Of a DNA stretch of 53,921 nucleotides, positions 45,489 through 53,921 are shown one piece after another. The DNA is from a virus: IMG/VR virus record IMGVR_UViG_3300024529_000001, positions 1 through 53,921 of that record; one strand, given 5' to 3'. Positions within the stretch are counted from its first letter, which is position 1, and the number at the start of each line of letters is the position of its first letter. A model generated the notes under the pieces. The model was not told the DNA's origin, ran no database searches, and was given only the letters and a program-made list of their open reading frames with translations. A program made the translations under genes and the position numbers.

Positions 45489-45502
45489 TGTAAATATACA
45501 AA
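45489..45502 (-). promoter_or_regulatory. Promoter-like TTTGTATATTTACA before the 1030-aa gene
   Basis: Read on the minus strand, this is the same 14 bases as at 17496-17509 (plus). It lies three bases upstream of the ATG, so a start site downstream of it would make a leaderless or nearly leaderless message. A related ATTTTGTATATT lies upstream of the 804-aa gene (51591-51602, minus). Shared sequence is observed; promoter activity is inferred. Confidence 0.4.
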
Positions 45503-45506
45503 TTAA

Positions 45507-48500
45507 TTAACTATAATATCTAGGGTCTATATTAGGATTTCTTAGTCCTTTCATGTATGCTGAGTATTGATTATTAGGTGTATATGCAGAGGCTCTATTT
45601 TGTTTTTGCCAAGTCTTCATTTTATTATACCTATCAAACTCTTCTTTAGGTAATTGTCTAAGTTCATCCCAACTTAATTCTGGAGACTTTCTTCCATCAA
45701 GTTGATTACCTGGACCTACAAAATTAGGAGCAAAGTTTGTTATACCATACTGATCAGTAGCTAATAAACCTAAATTAATTGCATTTTCTGCATCTGATTT
45801 ATTTAACATTCTGCCTATGTCATTTCTCATTAACCATCTCTTACGATAATTTAAATCTTCTTTATTTAAATCTGCAAAATAATCACTAAGCTCTCTTGCA
45901 TTTAATGCATTAAGTTGAGAGTCTGCTTGAAAACGTCTAGTTGCATCTTGGTTTAATATATTAACATTTGCTTGATCAATACTATTAGATACTTTCATTT
46001 GATTTTCAAAGTCAGGAGCAATCATTTGTTTATTCCCTGCATATGATCTTTGCATTTCTCTTTGTGCATTTGTATCTGCTAAAACTTTATTTGCTAAATA
46101 ATCTTTTTCTAATAAAGCAACATCTGAATCAGCTCCAGGAGTCATAACAAAATCTCTTTTTTCTTTTGGTGGAATACGAAGACCTCTTAAAAAATTATTT
46201 GGATTTACATATCCATAATTAGGTTGTACATAACCTGGTTTAGTAACATCCATTGGAGTTTTTTCTTTTTCTTCAGGTTCTTCAATAACTTTATCAGTTA
46301 CTATATCTACCATATCAATGTAGGGATTAAAATTATGATGACTAAAACCATATTTATTATTTGTTCCAATTTTTTGTTCTAATTCTGCTATTTTTGCTTG
46401 CTTTTGAGCTGTTGGAAGATTTGAATTTTTAATTTTTTCCAGTTCTTCATATTCAAACTTACCTCTTAAATCAGGTATATCAATACCTGACTCTTTACTA
46501 ATTTTCATTAAGTTATTTATTGAAGCATAATAAGCTTTACCAGCTGGAGTATCTAATTTATTTTCTGGAATATACTCTGCTTTTCCTTTACCTAATGTCT
46601 TTCCTGCCTTCCAATAATCTCTTTCTATAATTGCTTTATTCCTAAGATAATCATCTATTGCATTTTTAAGTGCCATTGCTTTAGTTCTAGTAGTTTTACC
46701 AGACCACTGTCTATTATCTTTACTTGAATCAATTTCTACTCTTTTTTTAGTTACAGGATCCCATACCCAACCATCATGTAAACCTAATACTTTTACCATA
46801 TCATCATCTACTTCATCTCCTCCTTGGTATTTCTTATAAGAGCCTCCATGTCTGTATTCTGGTTTTGCAGATGAAAATGTATCTTTATTAAGCCATTCAT
46901 ATATTTTTTTATTTTGTTCTTTTATAACTGCTGGATCAGAAGTCATACCAGAAGATATTATTCCTGCATCTAAAGCATCCATTGACTCTTGTAAACTAGG
47001 TTTAAAACCTTCAGGCATTTCAGGAATATTTCTTACAACCTTAGTTCTTGAATCTTTACTTACATCACTTATTTCAGCAGGAACTTCTAAATTATGTCTC
47101 TTAGCAAGAGAATTAATTCTTTCTTTCCATGCTAAGTAATTTTCTCCTCTAGTATTTGGATCTGTATTTTTATAAATATCAGCTAATTCTTCAAGTAATC
47201 TATCAGGATCTACTTGATTTAAATCAATACCTTTTATATCATCAATATCTAATGTACCTTTAAGATACTTACTTCTGTCTTCAGAAGGTATTAAACCTTG
47301 TGCAATAGCTGCTGCAACTCTTGGATCCCATCCCATATTAACATTCATCATTCTCATCATTTCAGATTGAGGTGAATTAAATAATTGTACATTATTTTTT
47401 AATTCAGGAAATAATTTTCTAATACCTTGTTTTGGTTTATTATTTTTCATTTGTTTTTTTCCTGTAAGATCACCATCAATATCATATCCTGCTATTTCTT
47501 GTGGTGTATGAGGTGTAGAACCCATTGTTCCACTTTTTGATTCTCCAATATTTTCTTCCATTATAGATTGGAAATTATTAAAATCACCTTTAATAGCTGC
47601 ATCAATGTTAGCTCTTGTATTAGGATTTAAAGCTGTATTTTCAAAATCATGTGATTCTAAAATTTGTTTATTTCTATCTTTTACTCTTTGATCTCCAGTT
47701 CCTGTCATTCTTGCATTACCTTGCCTATCAACATTTGCATAAAGTCCTTGATCTTTATTTGCATAAAAGTTTTCATCACTAAAAGGATTGTTAGCTTCAT
47801 CTTGAGTATCATCTTTTCTAAAAGAATCTAGGAATCCTGATAAATTTCTTCTTTTGTTTCTTTCATCATATTGATTTCTTACATCTTCTAATGACATATT
47901 TTCATCAAATGTAAATGCATTTTTATTAGTATTTGTATCATTAAAGTATTCATTATAATTATACATTCTTCTACCTTCACCTAAATCATCATAACCTGGA
48001 GTTCCTCTTCTACCATCATTAAAACTTCTGTCATATAAATCTAAATTTGTAGGATCATCTAAACCTTCTTTAATTGTACTTCTATAATCTCTTTTTATTT
48101 TTCTAAAATCTCTAGGTGTAAGTCTTCCTTGCTCAGTATCATAAATTTGTGAAATAGGTGTTGTCCCTTCTTCTCCTGTAAAAGTTAATGGATTACCTTG
48201 TTTATCTTTAAATTCATCAAATCCTAATTCATTTAATTTAGATTCTAAACCGCCTTTTGGACTATAATAATCTTGAGATAACTTATCAGTATATGCATCT
48301 TTGTATTCATTAACTAAGAATCTATTAAATCTTTTATCATCTCTTCTATTTCGTCTTATTTCTCTTTGTTCAGGAGAAAAATAACCACGTTGAGCCATTG
48401 GTATATCCATTCCATATCTTGCCATTGGTTGTTCAGGCATTCTTTGTTCAGGCATTTGTTGTTGTTGTCCTTGTTCTTCTTGAGGCATAAACATTTGAGG

Positions 48501-49148
48501 ATCAATATTGTTTGTTTGAAGATAAGGCATAGCAATATCTGGAACACCATTTGGAAAACCTTTATGTGCTTCTTGTATAAGAGCTAGACCTCCAAGTTTA
48601 TGCATATAGTTATTTATCATTAGTTCAGATGTAGTTTTATCATATTGGTCTGTATCACCTGAAAGTAATCTTTTCTTATAATCATTTAAATTATACTTCT
48701 TTGCTATGTCAGCAGGTGTTGAAGGACCTTTCATTCCAAACATTTCTAAAGCTCCTTCATTAGAAATCTTCATTCCTCTTTCTCCATCTTTTCCTTTTTT
48801 ATAATCAGAAAAAATAAAAGAACCTTCTGGAATATCTAAAGCTGTTCCACCTTGAGCATGTCTTTTTCCACCAATTATATAAGTTTCAGGAATACCATCT
48901 CCAAATGATGGCGTACTAGTCAAACCTTGACCTGTATCACTACCATTATAATTTGTTACAGCTACTTCTCCTTTTTCAGCTTCTATGTTTGCTGCTTCTC
49001 CTTTTTTAACAGGTTGTAATGTTCTGTTAACTTCAGTTTTAGGATCACTATAATCATTCAATGTATTAGCACTAAAAGTTTGATTGCCATAAGGGACTTG
49101 AGCTCCTCCTCTTGCAACTGGTAATTTCTTTATTCTAACTTTTCTCAT
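45507..49148 (-). CDS. crAss-type virion structural/cargo protein, 1213 aa
   Basis: The N-terminal 220 residues have a pattern I associate with a conserved crAss structural protein: KKGEAANIEAEKGEVAVTNY, then ETYIIGGKRHAQGGTALDIP, FIFSDY, a FGM.....TPADIAKKY segment and GFPNGVPDIAMPYL. A Gln/Met/Pro-rich linker (about 215-250) and a long polar, Asn/Asp-rich region follow. Double-glycine sites occur as RHGG and YQGGDEV. No enzyme motif is seen. It lies downstream of the 804-aa gene with a 10-base gap. Virion location is inferred from the family pattern and the gene run. Confidence 0.7.
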   Translation of the reverse strand: MRKVRIKKLPVARGGAQVPYGNQTFSANTLNDYSDPKTEVNRTLQPVKKGEAANIEAEKGEVAVTNYNGSDTGQGLTSTPSFGDGIPETYIIGGKRHAQGGTALDIPEGSFIFSDYKKGKDGERGMKISNEGALEMFGMKGPSTPADIAKKYNLNDYKKRLLSGDTDQYDKTTSELMINNYMHKLGGLALIQEAHKGFPNGVPDIAMPYLQTNNIDPQMFMPQEEQGQQQQMPEQRMPEQPMARYGMDIPMAQRGYFSPEQREIRRNRRDDKRFNRFLVNEYKDAYTDKLSQDYYSPKGGLESKLNELGFDEFKDKQGNPLTFTGEEGTTPISQIYDTEQGRLTPRDFRKIKRDYRSTIKEGLDDPTNLDLYDRSFNDGRRGTPGYDDLGEGRRMYNYNEYFNDTNTNKNAFTFDENMSLEDVRNQYDERNKRRNLSGFLDSFRKDDTQDEANNPFSDENFYANKDQGLYANVDRQGNARMTGTGDQRVKDRNKQILESHDFENTALNPNTRANIDAAIKGDFNNFQSIMEENIGESKSGTMGSTPHTPQEIAGYDIDGDLTGKKQMKNNKPKQGIRKLFPELKNNVQLFNSPQSEMMRMMNVNMGWDPRVAAAIAQGLIPSEDRSKYLKGTLDIDDIKGIDLNQVDPDRLLEELADIYKNTDPNTRGENYLAWKERINSLAKRHNLEVPAEISDVSKDSRTKVVRNIPEMPEGFKPSLQESMDALDAGIISSGMTSDPAVIKEQNKKIYEWLNKDTFSSAKPEYRHGGSYKKYQGGDEVDDDMVKVLGLHDGWVWDPVTKKRVEIDSSKDNRQWSGKTTRTKAMALKNAIDDYLRNKAIIERDYWKAGKTLGKGKAEYIPENKLDTPAGKAYYASINNLMKISKESGIDIPDLRGKFEYEELEKIKNSNLPTAQKQAKIAELEQKIGTNNKYGFSHHNFNPYIDMVDIVTDKVIEEPEEKEKTPMDVTKPGYVQPNYGYVNPNNFLRGLRIPPKEKRDFVMTPGADSDVALLEKDYLANKVLADTNAQREMQRSYAGNKQMIAPDFENQMKVSNSIDQANVNILNQDATRRFQADSQLNALNARELSDYFADLNKEDLNYRKRWLMRNDIGRMLNKSDAENAINLGLLATDQYGITNFAPNFVGPGNQLDGRKSPELSWDELRQLPKEEFDRYNKMKTWQKQNRASAYTPNNQYSAYMKGLRNPNIDPRYYS

Positions 49149-49158
49149 ACTATATAAT

Positions 49159-51573
49159 TTAATCTAAAAATTCTATTTGTCCACCCATTGATATAAATTC
49201 TTCAATTTGTTGAGGAGACATTTCTTGTACATCTCCTACTTGCATTCCTTTTCGACCTACTGGAGCATTAAATAAACCATAAGAGTCAGCACCTGTTGAA
49301 AACTCCCATTGTTTACCAGTATTTGGATTAATACCATATCCTAAAGCACCTTGATCTTCTGATTCTCTTTTTCCAAGTGCACCTCTATATTGCATATCTG
49401 CAACAAGATTATCTGTCATACCTGCACCTCTTTTTTGCTTATAATTATTTCCCTTTGTAAAGTTAGCTAATAATTCAGTTGTAGCAACAGGATTTAATAA
49501 AGCTTTTTTACCTAAACCTTCTCCAAACATTCTAAGTCTTGATTTGTTATCTGGATCACCAACACCTGATAAAACTCCTTCATCAGTTCCTACAGAAACC
49601 TTTGATTGATAATCTGCATCATATTCTTTTGAGTTAAAATCTAATTTAGGATTATAATTTGGTGTACCTGCAATACCTGATTCTTGATCATTAAAGCTTG
49701 AAAATTGATCCCCGCCTCCGCCAGTATCACCAGCATTATCATAATAATTTTTTATATAATCAGATGTAAATGACTCTCTATTTGCATCAGTATTTTTATA
49801 ATCTATTCCATAATCTAAACCTTCATATTCAGGTTTTGATGCTTGTAACAAATCAATATTTTGATCTGTATAACTCCAAGATGGAACATTAGAATCAGTA
49901 GCTTTATTCCATTTATCAAACCAATTGTCATCATCTGATTCACCACCTTTATCATATTTAAAGGAAGGATTAATATCTCGGTATTGTTTTATTGGAGCTC
50001 TTAAAGGTCTTTCAGGTAGTCCAGTTGATTCAGTTGGAGATAAAAGATTTAAAACATCAGGATTCATTACTGCATTTTGATATTTTTGCTCATCAGTTAG
50101 AGGTTTAGACGCATTAACATTCATGTTTCCTATATCTCCATATACACGTCTTTTATAAGTAACATCTTGACCTTTACTTTTATAACTATTATTTTTAGAG
50201 TCTCCCTCCATTACATCAAGATGCTCAGTAAAAGTTTGAGGAGGTTTGACACGAATCATATATCTATTAATTAAATCTGATAATTGATTATTAGATGCAT
50301 TTGAATCTCCTGTAAATTCTTGATTAGCTTCAGTACTTATAGGAGCTATTCCTCTTGGTTGTATTTGACCTTCCTTTTGATACATTGGAATGTAACCACC
50401 CATTTGCATTTTACCTGCAACTTTCCATGATGCTTTTGCAAATGCAGCTTTCTTATTTATAGCTTTACTATTTGAATTTAATCCTCTTTTTATACATTCT
50501 AATGTTACTTTACCTCCACAATATTTTGTAAATGAACCAACAGTTCCTCTCTTCTTCATTGAATCAGAAGCTTTCTGCATCCATTGTTGACCACCTTCTC
50601 TTGCAAATTGATAAGGCATGTTTTCAATCATATCTGCTTCTTCTAATAATGAGTTATATAATTGTTCTTCTTGATGTTCAGATACTTCTTCTTGTAATAT
50701 ATTTATAAATTGTTGTTTCTTATCATCATATAAAGACATTGGTTGTTCTTGCTCTTGAGGACCTCCTTCTTGAAATTTAACATTTCTGTTTGTTGCAGGA
50801 TCTACTATTCTATAAGATTGTAATACTTTATTTTTGTCATAATAAGGAACTACATTAAAACCATGTTCTGATGCTTCTTTTGTTAATGTACTTAAATTAG
50901 CCCCTTTATTAGCAAAACCTGATGTATTTATATTCCAATGTTTTGCCCAAGCACCTAAATCTGGTTTTACTGTTTTACCTTTATTAGGTAATGTTTTAGG
51001 AGTATTTACAGCTTTTGAAAAATCTATTTTAAGTTGCTTACCTGCTGCTTCTAATCCTTCTTTAACTATTTTTCCTCCAACAAAAGGTAAAGCGGCAGCT
51101 CCACTATACATTAAAGTATTACTAACATCTCCTTGCATAAGATAATCAAGAGCACTTGTAACATCTGCAGCTTCTCCAACTAAAGGATAGTAACTTAAAT
51201 TATCTCTTCCTTCTTGAGTATTTGCGTCAAAAGAAGTTGTATTTATATAATTTTGCAATATATCCATAGCGGCTGGATTACCTGATTCTGGATAACTTTG
51301 ACTTATTTTGTCAAGCATTGCCTTTACTTCACCTTCTTCCTGATACATATCCAGTTCTCCACCCTCTTCATACACACCACCACCACATTCAAAACAAGGC
51401 TTTCCACCTTTACGCATTATAGGTTCATGACCATAATCCATATTTTTCATTTCTAGATGATCTTGGTATACATTTGCCATTGCACCCTCTCCAGTTTCTG
51501 GATTATACATCATATGAGGTTTAAATGATTCTCCTCCTTTTTTATATACTCTAACTCTTCTTTTTTTAGTCAT
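49159..51573 (-). CDS. Virion cargo protein with repeated Gly-Gly sites, 804 aa
   Basis: The basic start MTKKRRVRVYKKGGE is followed by a Cys pair (CFEC) and many double-glycine sites (KKGGES, MRKGGK, YEEGGELDMYQEEG, FQEGGP, AREGGQQ, MQMGGYIPMYQKEG, DKGGES). A small Ala/Gly hydrophobic segment lies near residues 140-170 (LMYSGAAALPFVGGK). The C-terminus SPQQIEEFISMGGQIEFLD closely resembles that of the next protein upstream in the run. Otherwise it is polar and probably partly disordered. No enzyme motif is seen; the HEP segment near residue 49 lacks the second His of a zincin. Packaged cargo is the likely role. Confidence 0.6.
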   Translation of the reverse strand: MTKKRRVRVYKKGGESFKPHMMYNPETGEGAMANVYQDHLEMKNMDYGHEPIMRKGGKPCFECGGGVYEEGGELDMYQEEGEVKAMLDKISQSYPESGNPAAMDILQNYINTTSFDANTQEGRDNLSYYPLVGEAADVTSALDYLMQGDVSNTLMYSGAAALPFVGGKIVKEGLEAAGKQLKIDFSKAVNTPKTLPNKGKTVKPDLGAWAKHWNINTSGFANKGANLSTLTKEASEHGFNVVPYYDKNKVLQSYRIVDPATNRNVKFQEGGPQEQEQPMSLYDDKKQQFINILQEEVSEHQEEQLYNSLLEEADMIENMPYQFAREGGQQWMQKASDSMKKRGTVGSFTKYCGGKVTLECIKRGLNSNSKAINKKAAFAKASWKVAGKMQMGGYIPMYQKEGQIQPRGIAPISTEANQEFTGDSNASNNQLSDLINRYMIRVKPPQTFTEHLDVMEGDSKNNSYKSKGQDVTYKRRVYGDIGNMNVNASKPLTDEQKYQNAVMNPDVLNLLSPTESTGLPERPLRAPIKQYRDINPSFKYDKGGESDDDNWFDKWNKATDSNVPSWSYTDQNIDLLQASKPEYEGLDYGIDYKNTDANRESFTSDYIKNYYDNAGDTGGGGDQFSSFNDQESGIAGTPNYNPKLDFNSKEYDADYQSKVSVGTDEGVLSGVGDPDNKSRLRMFGEGLGKKALLNPVATTELLANFTKGNNYKQKRGAGMTDNLVADMQYRGALGKRESEDQGALGYGINPNTGKQWEFSTGADSYGLFNAPVGRKGMQVGDVQEMSPQQIEEFISMGGQIEFLD

Positions 51574-51637
51574 GACTTATACTATATTATAATATACAAA
51601 ATTTAAATTATATTGTTAAATTTATAAAGTTTATAGA
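51574..51637 (-). promoter_or_regulatory. AT-rich intergenic region upstream of the 804-aa gene
   Basis: This 64-base gap lies between the stop of the edge protein and the ATG of the 804-aa gene. On the minus strand it reads ATTTTGTATATT then ATAATATAG toward the start. It is the longest gap in the minus-strand arm and a reasonable place for a promoter. No hairpin terminator is visible in it. Confidence 0.35.
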
Positions 51638-53920
51638 TTAATCTAAATATTCTATATCATATCCTTGATTTATTAAATCTCTTATTTCTTCTTCACTTTT
51701 ATATCCTATTTCTCCACCATCTTCTTCTTGTGATAAGATTGTTCCTGTTCCAATTGCTCCAGCAACAATAGGAGTTTTATTTATTAAATCTACTATACCA
51801 GAACGTCCTTTTTTTGATGGTTGTAAAAAACTTAATATTCTATTTTGTTTTCCATTATCTGATCTCCAAAAATTCATTAATATCTTGTCATCAATAGGAT
51901 CTTGAAAATTCTTGATTGCTCCAGATTGATATAATTCATTTCTAAGTTCTCTTAACATTGCAAGAGGTTCAAGTTGCAAACTTGTCTTGTCTATATGAGC
52001 ATCTTGATTTGGAAATCTTTTCTTAAAATTATCAAGATTTCTAGTTGCTTCTTCAACATGATCATTAAGTGATTTAACAAATTTTTCATCACTTCCTCCC
52101 CATTGTTTGTCAAATTCAAGATTTCTTTTTGCTCCCGCTAAGTCATCTTGTAAATCTGATAATTCAACATTATATCTATCTTCAGGTAATAATAAATTTT
52201 TTCTATTAGGTCCATAATCTTTTTGTGTATACTGATATTTTTCTAATTCATTAGTACCTATAAAGTCATCTGTTCTTTTATTTTCTCTAAAAAATTTCGA
52301 AGCAATCCTATCAAAGTCAGTAGATCTATTTTTTATTAAACCTCTTTTTTCCATGTATAATTGCATTAAATGACCTATTTCATGATCACCAACTGTAGAG
52401 GTTGGATTTGGAACATGACTAAATACTTTATTATGCTTATCAATACCTAAGTTAAGTAAATCATCTACATTATCTACATTTCCTTTTGCTAGTTTTCCTG
52501 CAAATGCCTTTCTTACTGGTATATTTGTATATTGAACTTCGTTCATAAGATAACTCATAAAATCATCTGGATCTTTAATTCCTAAATTAACTAGTTTTTC
52601 TCTAGCAGCAGGATTATTAAAATTTTCAATTAAAGGTTTTATATATTCATCAACATTTTCTAAAGGTTCAATGCTTGTTAATAATTCATTATATTGCACA
52701 TCTTTATACTGATCTCTAATTCCTTTATTTTTATTATTTTTTAATTTTTTTAACTCTAAGTTTTTAGCTTCTATTTCTTTATTTGCTAATGCTAATTGTT
52801 CATCTATATTTTGATTATATGCATTATTACCATGAAAAAAAGATTTTGTAGGTTTTTGTTGAATTTGTGGTACAACTATGTCATCAATTATTTGGGTTTG
52901 TTTTAAAGTTTTATTTAGAGGATTAGTTAATTTTGGTATTATATTTTTAGCACCTTTTAAAACATTTCCAGCAGGTTTTATTAAAGGAGCCATAATCATT
53001 GCATCTGTAGCTCCTTCAATCCCTGAACCATATGGATTACCAAGAATATTTTTATCAGCTGAATTAAAATCAAAAGGGTTAATTTCTTTTTTTAGAAGAG
53101 CTCCTATATCAACAGCTGTATTTACAACATCTTTAGCAATTTGTTTAGGATGGTCAATAACACGTAAAGCTGATGGTATTCCAGTAAATTCTGCCATACC
53201 AGCTGTTTGTTTATTCATATCTTTTACTACACGTGGTATGCTATAATAATAATCATCAATTCTTTTTTGTACTTCAGGGTCTATTCCATCTGCTTCTCTT
53301 TTAACTTGCCAATCATTAGTTGCATCTATTGGATCATGTAAACCATATGATGAAACTTGTCCTGGTGCTTTTTGATGTTTGGATATTTTATTTTCTCCTT
53401 TTAAAAATGCATCAAGAACTGATTGGCTAAGTGGACCTTTAGTAGTTTTAGGTATTTTACTTAACTGATCTTTTTCTAATTGTTCTTTAGTTATTTCTTT
53501 ATAATTACCATTTTTATCCTTCTTAAGTATTCTTCCTTTATTTAATGGTACATGTTCTCCTGTTGCAACTACGGGTTTTCCAAGATAACCTGCTGTTGTA
53601 GGAGTTTCTAAAAAAGAATCTTTTGAAAGCTCAACTATATAATCTGAATCATAGCTACTAGCTGTTTCAAAACCTTCTTTACCCGCACCATAATGTACAC
53701 CTCTGTGTTTGGATATTCCTGGCATAGCTTCATGAGATTGTGCTTGTCTAAACATACCTGTAGTAAGAGCATCATCATAACCTTCTTTTCCAATACCTCT
53801 ATAAAATTTAGTTGGATCTGGTGTAAAAACATTTGTATTAGGAGAACCTGGTAAAGTTTTTGATAGAGGTTTTTCTACAGGTTTATATCCTTTTAACCAA
53901 TGAGGAGTATTTAGTTCATT
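51638..53920 (-). CDS. Virion protein with ART-like start and zincin motif, 5' end missing
   Basis: The frame is open through the right edge: upstream of the internal ATG at 53755, 55 more residues are readable, so 760 are visible and the true start lies outside. Near the edge, KFYRGIGKEGYDD and a following YGAGKEGFETASSY/YIVELSKD segment recall the R-G and S-T-S-like strands of ADP-ribosyltransferases (weak). HEIGH (52370-52384) is a full zincin motif in GDHEIGHLMQLYMEK. A hydrophobic Ala/Pro/Gly segment and a coiled coil (about 52700-52820) are also seen. It ends SEEEIRDLINQGYDIEYLD, similar to the 804-aa protein's end. Likely injected protease or cargo. Confidence 0.65.
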   Translation of the reverse strand, partial: NELNTPHWLKGYKPVEKPLSKTLPGSPNTNVFTPDPTKFYRGIGKEGYDDALTTGMFRQAQSHEAMPGISKHRGVHYGAGKEGFETASSYDSDYIVELSKDSFLETPTTAGYLGKPVVATGEHVPLNKGRILKKDKNGNYKEITKEQLEKDQLSKIPKTTKGPLSQSVLDAFLKGENKISKHQKAPGQVSSYGLHDPIDATNDWQVKREADGIDPEVQKRIDDYYYSIPRVVKDMNKQTAGMAEFTGIPSALRVIDHPKQIAKDVVNTAVDIGALLKKEINPFDFNSADKNILGNPYGSGIEGATDAMIMAPLIKPAGNVLKGAKNIIPKLTNPLNKTLKQTQIIDDIVVPQIQQKPTKSFFHGNNAYNQNIDEQLALANKEIEAKNLELKKLKNNKNKGIRDQYKDVQYNELLTSIEPLENVDEYIKPLIENFNNPAAREKLVNLGIKDPDDFMSYLMNEVQYTNIPVRKAFAGKLAKGNVDNVDDLLNLGIDKHNKVFSHVPNPTSTVGDHEIGHLMQLYMEKRGLIKNRSTDFDRIASKFFRENKRTDDFIGTNELEKYQYTQKDYGPNRKNLLLPEDRYNVELSDLQDDLAGAKRNLEFDKQWGGSDEKFVKSLNDHVEEATRNLDNFKKRFPNQDAHIDKTSLQLEPLAMLRELRNELYQSGAIKNFQDPIDDKILMNFWRSDNGKQNRILSFLQPSKKGRSGIVDLINKTPIVAGAIGTGTILSQEEDGGEIGYKSEEEIRDLINQGYDIEYLD

Positions 53921-53921
53921 A

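Noticed and set aside
51400-51440. HEP...CFEC segment in the 804-aa protein as a fourth zincin or zinc finger
   Set aside because: No second His at the HExxH spacing and only one Cys pair; not enough for a metal site.
1-53921. tRNA genes or CRISPR array
   Set aside because: Scanning intergenic gaps (all under 250 bases) showed no cloverleaf with a GTTCRA-type T-arm and no regularly spaced repeats; a tRNA search program would be decisive.

Overview
The window is a 53.9-kb piece of a tailed-phage genome that is very AT-rich. It looks like a crAss-like phage (order Crassvirales) of a Bacteroidota host. The assignment rests on three things. First, there is a co-directional run of enormous genes (760 visible, 804, 1213, 1030, 1570, 4079 and 2490 aa), and the 4079-aa product carries an RNA-polymerase-type DxDxD loop (DFDVD) in the context GSDFDVDK. 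Second, the opposite strand carries a compact replication and recombination module. Third, start codons sit behind A-rich leaders without Shine-Dalgarno sequences, as in Bacteroidota and their phages. No terminase, portal or major capsid gene lies in the window, and I saw no tRNA and no CRISPR array. Family-level placement is not possible from the sequence alone.

Left arm, 1-17.5 kb, mostly + strand. It starts with a MoxR-type AAA+ ATPase cut by the left edge. A three-gene lysis cassette (holin-like, inner-membrane spanin-like, periplasmic/anchored partner) follows on the minus strand. The replication block then reads: DnaA domain-IV-like protein, unknown protein, tiny membrane protein, DnaB-type helicase, unknown protein, Sak4/AAA_24-like ATPase, possible ssDNA-binding protein, primase with a Toprim DxD, 57-aa protein, RuvC-like resolvase, two tandem paralogues, PD-(D/E)XK exonuclease, two unknowns, exodeoxyribonuclease-X-C-terminus-like protein, family-B DNA polymerase, DUF932-like protein with an acidic tail, small Myb/SANT-like protein, and a spore-photoproduct-lyase-like radical SAM protein. 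Many neighbours are coupled by ATGA or TAATG overlaps. Hairpin terminators divide the run into at least four segments.

Right arm, 17.6-53.9 kb, entirely minus strand, transcribed from the right edge toward 17.6 kb. It encodes the probable virion cargo and transcription proteins. The 4079-aa protein is a mosaic: PD-(D/E)XK nuclease, cpYpsA-like SLOG fold, NADAR domain, HExxH zincin motif, RNA polymerase core with DFDVD, and a second SLOG-like fold. The 2490-aa protein has an ART-PolyVal-like N-terminus, a GS...DxD...D nucleotidyltransferase signature and a second HExxH. A third HExxH is in the protein cut by the right edge. The last gene of this arm is a small SET-domain protein. The arms converge at 17.5 kb on a GAAA-loop terminator.

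Working model (inference): the giant proteins are packaged in the virion and injected. The RNA polymerase transcribes early genes, and the attached NAD/ADP-ribose-related and nuclease domains may act on host defence or on host DNA during entry. The left-arm genes then replicate and recombine the genome, and the spanin/holin cassette ends the cycle.
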